Shown: positions 1 through 6,707 of the stretch, piece by piece
How positions within the stretch are numbered: position 1 is the stretch's first letter
Layout of the letters: each line of letters begins with the position of its first letter
Assembly (NCBI GenBank): GCA_030039615.1
Contig: JASHVF010000144.1
Span: 1 to 25,241 of the forward strand
Length of the DNA: 25,241 nt
Reading direction: 5' to 3'
Origin: Gammaproteobacteria bacterium
Lineage (GTDB): Bacteria > Pseudomonadota > Gammaproteobacteria > Steroidobacterales > Steroidobacteraceae
Made by a program: the position numbers and the translations under genes
Notes under the pieces: model-generated
The model's input: only the letters and a program-made list of their open reading frames with translations
Database searches by the model: none
Told to the model about the DNA's origin: nothing

Positions 1-356
1 CCCAGCACCGGGTCCCAGCCCCACGGAGGACTGCACGGGTCGCAGTTGTAGCTGTCATAGCTGGCCGCCCCGTCGTACAGAGCGGGCTGAACCTCACGAC
101 CGGTGTCGTGAGCGTTGACGAAGTTTGTGCCGTCCAGACTCACTTCGACGATGGCGCCTCCCCAGGCGGTATCGAGGCCGATGCGGGCGGTGTGTCCATT
201 GGCATAGCTCGTCAGATACAGAACCCCGTTGCTCGAAGACGTCTGGGCAGGGGGCGTGGGAGCCGTGTCAGTCTGCGGCGCAGGTCCGCCTCCCCCTCCT
301 CCGCAAGCGCTGACCGCGGCCAACGCTGCGACCGCGAGGAGCCTCGCGAGGCGCAT
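1..356 (-). CDS. Predicted lipoprotein, N-terminal part (cut by window edge)
   Basis: The frame opens with ATG at 356 and runs off the left edge, giving about 118 residues with no stop. A purine-rich ribosome site (AAGGGAG) lies 7 bases upstream of the ATG. The N-terminus has two arginines, a short Ala/Leu/Val core and a lipobox ending in Ser-Ala-Cys near residue 19, followed by a glycine run and a Pro/Thr-rich linker: a type II signal peptide and tether. The mature part begins near residue 45 and has a Gly-Gly-Ala-Ile strand, then an Asn-Ala-His-Asp-x-Gly-Arg-Glu-Val-Gln segment. Similar Asn-x-x-Asp-x-Gly-Arg-x-x-Gln segments occur in uncharacterised secreted bacterial proteins, some linked to polysaccharides, but I cannot name a family. 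It follows the MFS gene by 75 bases on the same strand. A TAACAT -10-like element sits at 389-394 with no good -35 box. Confidence 0.75.
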   Translation of the reverse strand, partial: MRLARLLAVAALAAVSACGGGGGGPAPQTDTAPTPPAQTSSSNGVLYLTSYANGHTARIGLDTAWGGAIVEVSLDGTNFVNAHDTGREVQPALYDGAASYDSYNCDPCSPPWGWDPVL

Positions 357-424
357 ACCCAGCTCCCTTCTACCGGCAGGTTGATTTAATGTTAGAGGTT
401 GGAAAACGCGTGATGCCGACCGGG

Positions 425-436
425 GTTGACGTCAAC
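425..436. promoter_or_regulatory. Perfect 12-bp palindrome over the MFS stop codon
   Basis: GTTGACGTCAAC is its own reverse complement. It covers the stop codon of the MFS gene (432-434) and lies about 70 bases upstream of the lipoprotein start. A perfect six-base half-site pair without spacer could be an operator for a dimeric regulator of the lipoprotein gene. It has no long stem or T-run, so it is not a terminator. It may also be chance. Confidence 0.3.
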
Positions 437-1991
437 GCGAAACGTCCGCGCGCAGAGCCTTGGACCGCGGCAACGTGGCCACCGCGGTCAGCGCACCGGC
501 GAGTGCCAGCGCGGCTGCAATCCACTGCATCATCTTCACGGTGTCGTCGATCGAAGCGGCGATGAGGGCGCGCGCTTGGGCCCGCGCCGCCTCGGGGAGG
601 CTCGCCGGCAACGGCGGGATGACAAAGCCGGCGCGCGCAGACTCGACAGCATCCCGTACCTCGGGCGAGGCCGCCGCCACCTCGAGGCGGCGCTCCAGCG
701 AGCGCGACATGCTGCCGACCGCGAGGCTGCCGAGCACGGCGATGACGAGCAGGCTGCCGACGGAGGCGACTGCGTTGTTGATCCCCGAGGCGACGCCGGT
801 GCGATGCGTCGGCACGGCGTTGAGCACCGCGGTCGTGAGCGGTGCGACCGTCACGGCCATGCCGAACCCAAGCACCACCATGGCCACGAGCACGGTCCAG
901 TAGGGCTGGCGACTGAGCGCGAGCAGCGCAAAGCCGCACGCGGCGATCGCCGGGCCGATGATGAGCGGTCCACGGGCGCCGAAACGATCGATCAGCCCGC
1001 CCGACCAGCGCGACAGCACGCCGAGAATCACCGTGAAGGGCAGATAAGCCGCGCCGGCGGCGGTCGCCGAATAGCCGCGTGCCTGAATGAGGAGAAAAGG
1101 CAGGAAGAAGAACCCGCCGCCGAGTCCGCCGTAGAGCAACAGCGTCAGCAGGTTGATGCCGCTGAAGGTCGGCGAGCGGAACAGCTCGAGCGGCATCATG
1201 GGGGCACTGCTCAAGTGCTCGGCGATGAGGAACAGCACCAGCAAGCCGACGCCCGCCGCCAGCGACACCGTCACTGCAGGACTCGCCCAGCCGGGACCGG
1301 AGGAAGCGATGAGTCCGTACACGAGGCTCGCGAGCCCCGCGAATGCCAGCAGGCTACCGAGCCAGTCGACCTCAGGCGGCGCACTGGGATCGCGGCTCTC
1401 GGGCACACGACTGAGCGCGATCCACACCGTCGGGAGCGCGAGCAGCGGATTGATGAGAAAGATCACCCGCCAGGACCAGTGATCCAGCAGCCCGCCGCCC
1501 AGGAGCGGCGCCGCTCCCGCCGCGATGGCCGAAGCGCCCGACCAGATGCCGATCGCGGCGCCGCGCTCGTGCTCCTCGAATGTCGCGCTGATGAGCGCGA
1601 GCGAGCACGGCACCAGGAGCGCCGCACCGATCCCGGAAATCACACGCCCGGCGAGCAGCATCGGCACCCCGGTCGAGAGGCCGCAGCCGAGCGAGGCGCT
1701 CGCGAAGAGACTCACTCCGATCACGAACATGCGGCGCCGGCCGAAACGGTCGGCGGCCGCGCCGCCGGCAAGCAGCAACGCCGACATCGACAGGGTGTAC
1801 GCGTTGATCACCCACTGCATCGCGGCCAGCGTCGTGCGCAGATCCGCCTCGATCGCGGGCAAGGCAACGTTGACCACCGACTCATCGACGTACGCCAGAG
1901 TGGAGCCGAGCACCGCGACCGCGACGACCCAGTATCTCCCGGCAGGCCCGGCCGGCGGGTCAGGTCTCGGCAACTCTGCCCGGCCACTCAT
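432..1991 (-). CDS. DHA2-family (EmrB/QacA-type) MFS efflux transporter
   Basis: This 519-residue inner-membrane protein has the length and hydrophobic pattern of the 14-helix drug:proton antiporter-2 branch of the major facilitator superfamily. The first helix carries the family's Asp-Glu-Ser-Val-Val-Asn-Val-Ala-Leu-Pro segment (residues about 36-45). The loop after helix 2 has the Asp-Arg-Phe-Gly-Arg-Arg-Arg signature (about 81-87). The segment Gly-x-Gly-Ala-Ala-x-x-x-Pro (about 120-128) matches antiporter motif C. Such proteins expel lipophilic drugs, dyes or metabolites; the substrate cannot be read here. The ATG at 1991 lies 32 bases inside the preceding acetyltransferase gene and lacks a strong ribosome site, which suggests translational coupling. 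The C-terminal 80 residues include a loop and a last helix ending in a basic tail. No periplasmic EmrA-like adaptor gene is nearby. Confidence 0.9.
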   Translation of the reverse strand: MSGRAELPRPDPPAGPAGRYWVVAVAVLGSTLAYVDESVVNVALPAIEADLRTTLAAMQWVINAYTLSMSALLLAGGAAADRFGRRRMFVIGVSLFASASLGCGLSTGVPMLLAGRVISGIGAALLVPCSLALISATFEEHERGAAIGIWSGASAIAAGAAPLLGGGLLDHWSWRVIFLINPLLALPTVWIALSRVPESRDPSAPPEVDWLGSLLAFAGLASLVYGLIASSGPGWASPAVTVSLAAGVGLLVLFLIAEHLSSAPMMPLELFRSPTFSGINLLTLLLYGGLGGGFFFLPFLLIQARGYSATAAGAAYLPFTVILGVLSRWSGGLIDRFGARGPLIIGPAIAACGFALLALSRQPYWTVLVAMVVLGFGMAVTVAPLTTAVLNAVPTHRTGVASGINNAVASVGSLLVIAVLGSLAVGSMSRSLERRLEVAAASPEVRDAVESARAGFVIPPLPASLPEAARAQARALIAASIDDTVKMMQWIAAALALAGALTAVATLPRSKALRADVSR

Positions 1992-2634
1992 AGAGGTCCA
2001 TGATCTTTCCCATCAGCTCGACTGCGGTGTCCGGGACGCCGCCGAGGCGCGCCGCAACCCTGTGAGAACGCACGTTCTCGCGCTGCACGACCGAGACGAT
2101 CCTCGGCAGCGCCAGGACCTCCCGGGCGTAGGCCAGTACCGATCTCGCCGCCTCGCCGGCGTATCCATGGCCCCAGTGCTCACGAGCGAAGGTCCAGCCG
2201 AGCTCCCGCTCGAAGGACACGCGCGCATCTTCCGGCACTTCCTCTCGCGACCACCAGCAGCGTGGCGCAGTGCGCGCGCCTGCTTCGATTTCGATCAGGA
2301 GCGGACTCAAACCGCAGCGCCCGAGGAGCGCGCCGTCCGACTTGCGCGCCACCGCCAGCTGACCGAGACCAAGGTTCTCATAGCTCGACACCGTCGCATT
2401 GAGCCACAAGAGCGATTCATCCACGGTTCGCGGCCGGCCATGCCCGATGTAGAGCGCAACCTCGGGATCCGCCTGGATTCGCGCGAAGAATCCGAAATCG
2501 GAGGAGCGCATTCGCCGCAGCACGAGGCGCTCGGTCGTAAGCAGCTCCGTCCCAGGCCGCAGCGTCACGGAAACAGTCTCGGTGCTGCGAGCACGCACGT
2601 CCGGGCGGCCACAGCCGCCAGGAGCCCGCGGCAT
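1960..2634 (-). CDS. GNAT-family (RimJ/RimL-type) N-acetyltransferase
   Basis: The protein transfers an acetyl group from acetyl-CoA to an unknown amine. The fold starts with the RimJ-like Leu-x-Thr-Glu-Arg-Leu-Val-Leu-Arg strand. The acetyl-CoA loop is visible as His-Trp-Gly-His-Gly-Tyr-Ala-Gly-Glu-Ala (about residues 153-162), followed by a helix and a final strand with Asn-x-x-Ser, as in this subfamily. The frame is open to 2721, but a perfect TATAAT at 2689-2694 lies inside that stretch, so starts upstream of it are unlikely. I chose ATG 2634 (224 residues). A TTG at 2661 is only one base from an AGGAGG, and GTG 2568 sits just before the conserved domain; both remain possible. The stop overlaps the start of the MFS gene by 32 bases, so acetylation and efflux may act together on one toxic compound (inference). 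Confidence 0.85.
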   Translation of the reverse strand: MPRAPGGCGRPDVRARSTETVSVTLRPGTELLTTERLVLRRMRSSDFGFFARIQADPEVALYIGHGRPRTVDESLLWLNATVSSYENLGLGQLAVARKSDGALLGRCGLSPLLIEIEAGARTAPRCWWSREEVPEDARVSFERELGWTFAREHWGHGYAGEAARSVLAYAREVLALPRIVSVVQRENVRSHRVAARLGGVPDTAVELMGKIMDLYEWPGRVAET

Positions 2635-2688
2635 CGCTTCAATGGAGTGGTCAGGCGCCAAGCCTCCTGTCCTGCGGAGCGTTGCGCC

Positions 2689-2694
2689 ATTATA
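2689..2694 (-). promoter_or_regulatory. Consensus -10 box for the GNAT-MFS pair
   Basis: The minus strand reads TATAAT, a perfect sigma-70 -10 hexamer in otherwise very GC-rich DNA. The predicted start of transcription is near 2682, about 48 bases before the chosen ATG at 2634. No good -35 hexamer lies 16-19 bases upstream, so the promoter may be weak or activator-dependent. Confidence 0.45.
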
Positions 2695-2768
2695 TGGAAG
2701 GCGACGCGAGGTCCCGAGCACCGGAACCGGGGCGCCTTGAAGGGAGGGAGGCTAGTCCGGCTGGCCGG

Positions 2769-4007
2769 TCAGCTCGCCGCTCTGCCTCCAAGATAACCGG
2801 CGAGATCCTCCACGATGTCGCGCGCGTCGTCTTCTGCCCCGAGGATGAACGTCGACTTGCGCCGCCGCAGCAGCGGCAGTCCGATCGCGTACAGTCCCGG
2901 TGCCCCGACCACGGCCCCGCCCTCGTGCCTGAGCCCGCCGCGGCGATCGAACACCGGCAGCTCGAGCCAGTGATACTCGGGGCGGAAGCCGGTCGCCCAG
3001 ACGATCGAGCCGATCTCGCCGCTGCGCAGATCGAGCGACAATCGCGGTGCTGCCGGCGCCCGGCTCGGCTCGAAGCGCTCCGGCGCTGCGAGCGCGCTGC
3101 CCGGCGCCCGATCGCGCTCCCAGGCGTCGAAGGTCTCGAGCAGCCGCTCCATCTTGAGGTCGGCGAGTGCAAACTGATTGGCCAGCCCGCCGGAGAACAG
3201 CGCGCGGCCGTCGCGTATCGCGCTCAAGCGGCCGACCAGCTCGACACCCGCGGCCTGCAGCACGTTGAGGTCGAGAGTCGCGTGGGCAGGTGTGCCGACG
3301 AGCTGTGGCGAGGGGAGCCGGCGGGCGCGCTCGATATCGTCGATCTCATCGTAGCGCTGACTCCAGACACCGGAGGCCTCCATCCACCACAGCACGTCGC
3401 GTCCACGGTAATTCCGCGGCAGCCGTACGTGCTCGCCCACCGACAGCGTGACCGGACGCCCCGAGCGGCGAATCTCCTCGGCCAGTTGCACGCCGGTGGC
3501 CGAGGCGCCGACCACCAGCACGCCGCCAGGCGGCAGCCGTTGCGGGTTGCCGTAGTCGAAGGGAGTGACACACTCGATCCGCCCGGGCACGGCCTGCGAA
3601 AGCTGCGGCACGTGCGGCACGTTCGCGGCGCCGCTCGCGAGCACAACGCTGCGGCAACGGATCGCACCGCCTTCCGTAGCGACACGGTAGCCGCCGTCGA
3701 TGCGCTGCACGGAAGCGACCGGCGTATGGGTACGTACCGGTGCCGCACTCGCGGCCGCGAAGCCCGCGATGTGCGCCACGACCTCGGGCATGGTCATGAA
3801 GCCGTCGGGATCGGCACCTTTGTAAGGATAGCCGGGCAGCCGGCTCTGCCAGTTGGGCGTCAGCAGCCGCAGCGAGTCCCAGCGCTCGCGCCGCCACGAG
3901 TTGGCCACCTCGCCCCGCTCGAGCACTACGTGCTCGATCGCGCGATCGGTGAGGGCGCGGCTCACCGCAAGCCCGGCGTGCCCGGCGCCGATGACGACCG
4001 TGGTCAG
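2769..4007 (-). CDS. Flavin-containing monooxygenase-like (CzcO-type) oxidoreductase; non-canonical start
   Basis: This is a two-dinucleotide-binding flavoprotein of the group that oxygenates N, S or C atoms using FAD and NAD(P)H. The FAD-binding Gly-Ala-Gly-His-Ala-Gly is encoded at 3972-3989 and the NAD(P)H-binding Gly-Ala-Ser-Ala-Thr-Gly lies near residues 167-172. A late Ala-Thr-Gly-Phe-Arg-Pro-Glu-Tyr is the usual second FAD contact. The conserved stretch Trp-Asp-Ser-Leu-Arg-Leu-Leu-Thr-Pro-Asn-Trp near residue 43 is typical of one actinobacterial/proteobacterial subgroup. The first ordinary start codon in frame, GTG at 3965, would remove the FAD motif. Between the in-frame stop at 4067 and the motif there is no ATG, GTG or TTG. 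I place the start at CTG 4007, which gives a normal N-terminus (x-Thr-Thr-Val-Val-Ile-Gly); ATC 4016 and CTG 4037 are alternatives. OsmC lies 41 bases upstream, so coupling is possible. Confidence 0.85.
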   Translation of the reverse strand: MTTVVIGAGHAGLAVSRALTDRAIEHVVLERGEVANSWRRERWDSLRLLTPNWQSRLPGYPYKGADPDGFMTMPEVVAHIAGFAAASAAPVRTHTPVASVQRIDGGYRVATEGGAIRCRSVVLASGAANVPHVPQLSQAVPGRIECVTPFDYGNPQRLPPGGVLVVGASATGVQLAEEIRRSGRPVTLSVGEHVRLPRNYRGRDVLWWMEASGVWSQRYDEIDDIERARRLPSPQLVGTPAHATLDLNVLQAAGVELVGRLSAIRDGRALFSGGLANQFALADLKMERLLETFDAWERDRAPGSALAAPERFEPSRAPAAPRLSLDLRSGEIGSIVWATGFRPEYHWLELPVFDRRGGLRHEGGAVVGAPGLYAIGLPLLRRRKSTFILGAEDDARDIVEDLAGYLGGRAAS

Positions 4008-4047
4008 CTGTTCGATGGTGAGCCCGTCGCCCGCCAGCGCGTTCCCG

Positions 4048-4614
4048 CTAAACGACCTCGACGGTCACGTTCGTCGGGTTGGTGATGATGTCGTAGACGG
4101 CGGAGCGCTTCTGCGACTGCGCCACCAGCGCCTCGATCTCCTTCTTGGAGGCGTCGGCATCGATGTGGAAGGTCACCTTGATGTTGTCGTAGCCGTTACG
4201 CACATCGCTGTCGATGCCGAGGATGCCGAAGATGTTCATCCTGCCCTCGAGCTTCGCCTCCACCGAGCGCAGCTGAATGCCGCGGTTCTGCGCCACCGCG
4301 GCCACACCCGCCGTCAGGCAGCTCGCGAGGCCTACGAGCACCAGCTCCACCGGAGTGGCGCCGAGATCCTCCGAGGCGAATACCTCCGGGTGATCGGTCT
4401 CGAACGAGAACTCGGTCTTGTGCGACTGCTCGGCGCCGAGCCCGTGGAAGCCCCGCACCGTCGAGCGGGCGTGCGTGCCCTTCTGCCACTTGCACGTCGC
4501 GCGCCAGGTGAACTCGGCGGCCGCGGGCGCATCCTTCAGCGCCTCGCGTGCGTCGAGCAGCGCCTGAACGTTGACCCCGTTGTTGACCCTGGTGTTGACG
4601 GCCGGCTGTGCCAT
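4048..4614 (-). CDS. OsmC-family protein (peroxide/thiol stress)
   Basis: OsmC/Ohr-family proteins are small cytoplasmic dimers, many of which reduce organic hydroperoxides with a cysteine pair. The 188-residue product has the family core: the Glu-Asp-Leu-Gly-Ala-Thr-Pro-Val-Glu helix (about 82-90) followed by Leu-Ala-Ser-Cys-Leu-Thr-Ala-Gly with Cys99, the expected C-terminal redox cysteine. The other cysteine, Cys41, lies in the first strand region and not at the usual Ohr position, so a classical Ohr disulfide pair is uncertain; this looks like the broader OsmC/YhfA-type group. The frame is open to 4671, but ATG 4614 has a strong AAGGAGAG site at 8-base distance, so I chose it. It is the first gene of the minus-strand block and is divergent from O-acetylhomoserine sulfhydrylase. 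Confidence 0.9.
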   Translation of the reverse strand: MAQPAVNTRVNNGVNVQALLDAREALKDAPAAAEFTWRATCKWQKGTHARSTVRGFHGLGAEQSHKTEFSFETDHPEVFASEDLGATPVELVLVGLASCLTAGVAAVAQNRGIQLRSVEAKLEGRMNIFGILGIDSDVRNGYDNIKVTFHIDADASKKEIEALVAQSQKRSAVYDIITNPTNVTVEVV

Positions 4615-4767
4615 TTCTGTCTCTCCTTCGTCGGGGAACCGAGGGTAAAGAGCGCCTCGCCCCCGCACCATGACTGATTGGTTATGAGCCGCTCACTGGC
4701 GGTAATTGGTGGCGGCAATGCACAGGCCTATGATGCCCCTTTATACAGCGTTTCGGGAGCCGCGCCC
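4615..4767. promoter_or_regulatory. Divergent promoter region, OsmC versus sulfhydrylase
   Basis: These 153 bases separate two divergent starts and must hold both promoters. On the plus strand a TTTATA-like -10 element lies at 4740-4745, very close to the ribosome site at 4755-4759. A small dyad, CCGC (4689-4692) and GCGG (4699-4702), lies near the middle and could be an operator. I see no MetJ-box tandem and no SAM riboswitch that I can recognise. Confidence 0.3.
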
Positions 4768-6081
4768 GTGGAAGCAGCGCGTCAATTCGGCTTTGAGACC
4801 CGTCAGGTTCACGCCGGGCAACGTCCCGACCCGAATACCGGGGCACGTGCGGTACCGATCTTCCAGACGACCAGCTACGTCTTCGAGGACCCGGCCTCGG
4901 CGGCCGCGTACTTCAACCTGCAGGAGTACGGCAACACCTACTCGAGGATCGTCAACCCCACGGTGGCCGCATTCGAGGAGCGCGTCGCGAGTCTCGAGGG
5001 CGGCAGCGGCGCCGTCGCCTTCGCGAGCGGCCTGGCCGCGCAGGCCGCGGCGCTCTTTACGCTGCTGCTGCCGGGCGATCACGTGGTGTCCTCGGCGGCG
5101 CTCTACGGCGGCACGGTCAACCAGTTCAAGCACGTGCTGCGCAAGATGAACGTGGAGCTCAGCTGGGTGGATCCCGACGATCCCGGCGCCTGGAAGAGCG
5201 CAGTGCGAGGCAACACCAAGGCGTTCTTTGCGGAGACGATCGGCAACCCCGGCGGTAACGTGCTCGACATCCAGGCGGTCGCCGCAATCGCACACGAGCA
5301 CGGCCTGCCGCTGCTCGTCGACAACACCTTCGCGACCCCCTACCTGTGTCGGCCGCTCGAGTGGGGCGCGGATATCGTGCTGCACTCGGCGACCAAGTTC
5401 ATCGGTGGCCACGGCACCAGCATCGGCGGCGTGGTCGTCGACGCGGGACAATTCAACTGGTCGAACGGCCGCTTTCCGGTGGTGGCCGACCCCTCCCCGG
5501 CATACCACGGGCTGCAGTTTCACGAGACCTTCGGCACTTACGGCTATCTCATGAAGCTGCGCGCCGAGACGCTGCGGGACCTTGGGGCCTGCATGAGTCC
5601 GTTCAACGCCTTCCTGTTCCTGCAGGGACTCGAGACGCTTTCGCTGCGCATGGCGCGCCACGTCGAGAACGCCGGCACGGTGGCCCGCTACCTGGCCGCC
5701 CACGAGCTGGCAGCGAATGTAACCTACCCGGGCTTGAGCGGCAGCCGTTACCACGCACTGGCGGAGAAGTACCTGCCGCGGGGCACGGGCTCGGTGTTCT
5801 CGTTCGACATCCGCGGCGGGCGCGACGCCGGACAGGAGTTCATCCGCGGCGTCACCCTCTGGTCGCACCTCGCGAATGTCGGCGACGCCAAGAGCCTCAT
5901 CATCCATCCGGCCAGCACCACGCACCGGCAACTCGATGAGCAGGAGCTCAAGGCCGCCGGTGTCGGCCCCGGGACGATCCGGCTGTCCGTCGGCATCGAG
6001 GACGCCGACGATCTCATCTGGGACCTCGAGCAGGGGTTTGCGCGGGCGCGCGCTGCGCCTTCGCTGGAGGGCGGACGATGA
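4768..6081 (+). CDS. metY: O-acetylhomoserine sulfhydrylase (aminocarboxypropyltransferase)
   Basis: This PLP enzyme of the Cys/Met metabolism family makes homocysteine from O-acetylhomoserine and sulfide. The product of 437 residues has the usual length. It opens with Phe-Glu-Thr-Arg-Gln-Val-His-Ala-Gly and Pro-Ile-Phe-Gln-Thr-Thr-Ser-Tyr-Val-Phe, then has Tyr-Ser-Arg-Ile-x-Asn-Pro-Thr (PLP phosphate contacts). The Schiff-base lysine is in Ser-Ala-Thr-Lys-Phe-Ile-Gly-Gly-His-Gly (Lys210 by this start), and Pro-Ala-Ser-Thr-Thr-His and Arg-Leu-Ser-Val-Gly-Ile-Glu close the domain. The frame is open from TTG 4678, but GTG 4768 has a GGGAG site 8 bases upstream and starts where homologues usually do. 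The stop overlaps the next start (ATGA), so the two genes are coupled. The sulfhydrylase rather than cystathionine synthase assignment rests on the long insert and family length. Confidence 0.93.
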   Translation: MEAARQFGFETRQVHAGQRPDPNTGARAVPIFQTTSYVFEDPASAAAYFNLQEYGNTYSRIVNPTVAAFEERVASLEGGSGAVAFASGLAAQAAALFTLLLPGDHVVSSAALYGGTVNQFKHVLRKMNVELSWVDPDDPGAWKSAVRGNTKAFFAETIGNPGGNVLDIQAVAAIAHEHGLPLLVDNTFATPYLCRPLEWGADIVLHSATKFIGGHGTSIGGVVVDAGQFNWSNGRFPVVADPSPAYHGLQFHETFGTYGYLMKLRAETLRDLGACMSPFNAFLFLQGLETLSLRMARHVENAGTVARYLAAHELAANVTYPGLSGSRYHALAEKYLPRGTGSVFSFDIRGGRDAGQEFIRGVTLWSHLANVGDAKSLIIHPASTTHRQLDEQELKAAGVGPGTIRLSVGIEDADDLIWDLEQGFARARAAPSLEGGR

Positions 6082-6566
6082 CGAGTTTCGATCTCAGCCG
6101 CTACCAGGACCCGCTGGTCATTCAGCGGACACTGTTGACCGCCAGAACCATCGCCATCGTCGGCCTGTCGGGCAACCCGCTGCGCGCCAGCTACTTCGTC
6201 GGCTTCTACCTGCAGCGGCACAACTACCGCATCATCCCCGTCAACCCGCGCGAGGCCGAGATTCTCGGCGAGAAAAGCTACGCGAGTCTGCGCGAGGTGC
6301 CGCTCGCGGTCGACATCGTCAACGTGTTCCGGGCACCGGCAGCGCTGCCCGGGATTGCCGCCGAGGCGGTCGCCATCGGTGCCAGGTGCCTGTGGTGCCA
6401 GTTCGGGGTGATCAACGAGGAAGGCGCGCGCATCGCCGAGCAGGCCGGCCTGGACGTGGTCATGGACCGCTGCATCAAGGTCGAGCATGCGCGCTACGCG
6501 GGCCGCATGCATTGGCTCGGCTTCAACACCCAGCGCGTCACCTCGGTGCGCAGCGGCCTGCAGTAG
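6078..6566 (+). CDS. CoA-binding domain protein (YccU type)
   Basis: The 162-residue protein is a single Rossmann-like CoA-binding domain like that at the N-terminus of succinyl-CoA synthetase alpha and CoA ligases. It shows Thr-Ile-Ala-Ile-Val-Gly-Leu-Ser-Gly-Asn-Pro with Arg-x-Ser-Tyr (about 28-43), Ile-Ile-Pro-Val-Asn-Pro (about 52-57), then Val-Asp-Ile-Val-Asn-Val-Phe-Arg, and ends with Val-Met-Asp-Arg-Cys-x-Lys-x-Glu-His, the usual C-terminal signature. It has no catalytic domain, so it probably binds CoA or a CoA-like nucleotide thiol as a regulator or carrier; the exact role is unknown for the family. Its start overlaps the stop of the sulfhydrylase gene by four bases, so the pair is made together, which suggests a link to sulfur/thiol metabolism. 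Confidence 0.9.
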   Translation: MTSFDLSRYQDPLVIQRTLLTARTIAIVGLSGNPLRASYFVGFYLQRHNYRIIPVNPREAEILGEKSYASLREVPLAVDIVNVFRAPAALPGIAAEAVAIGARCLWCQFGVINEEGARIAEQAGLDVVMDRCIKVEHARYAGRMHWLGFNTQRVTSVRSGLQ

Positions 6567-6707
6567 AGGCGAGCGCGCCGCGGCCTGGCAATCCGAGGCA
6601 CACGGGCTCTATCTTCCGGTAGACGTCCTCCTCGCACCCGCTCGCTGCGCGACACCCCCCAAGCTGGGGATGTCTCGACCCCGTCAGCACGCCTAAGTTC
6701 TTGCGGC

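Noticed and set aside
108..389. Plus-strand small frames at the left end
   Set aside because: They lie opposite a lipoprotein with a good ribosome site and lipobox and show no features of their own.
426..2003. Plus-strand open frame of 525 codons opposite the MFS gene
   Set aside because: Its product is rich in Arg, Glu, Gln and His without hydrophobic core or motif, the usual antisense shadow in GC-rich DNA; the minus strand encodes a full transporter.
2682..4085. Plus-strand open frame of 467 codons opposite the flavoprotein
   Set aside because: It is an antisense shadow; FAD and NAD(P)H motifs are only on the minus strand.
4681..4767. Possible SAM-type riboswitch before the sulfhydrylase
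   Set aside because: Only a four-base stem (4689-4702) is visible, no known conserved core was recognised, and the only -10-like box lies downstream of most of the region.
6653..6672. CCCC-AAGCT-GGGG hairpin as a terminator after the CoA-binding gene
   Set aside because: Only four base pairs and no T-run; expected by chance in such DNA.
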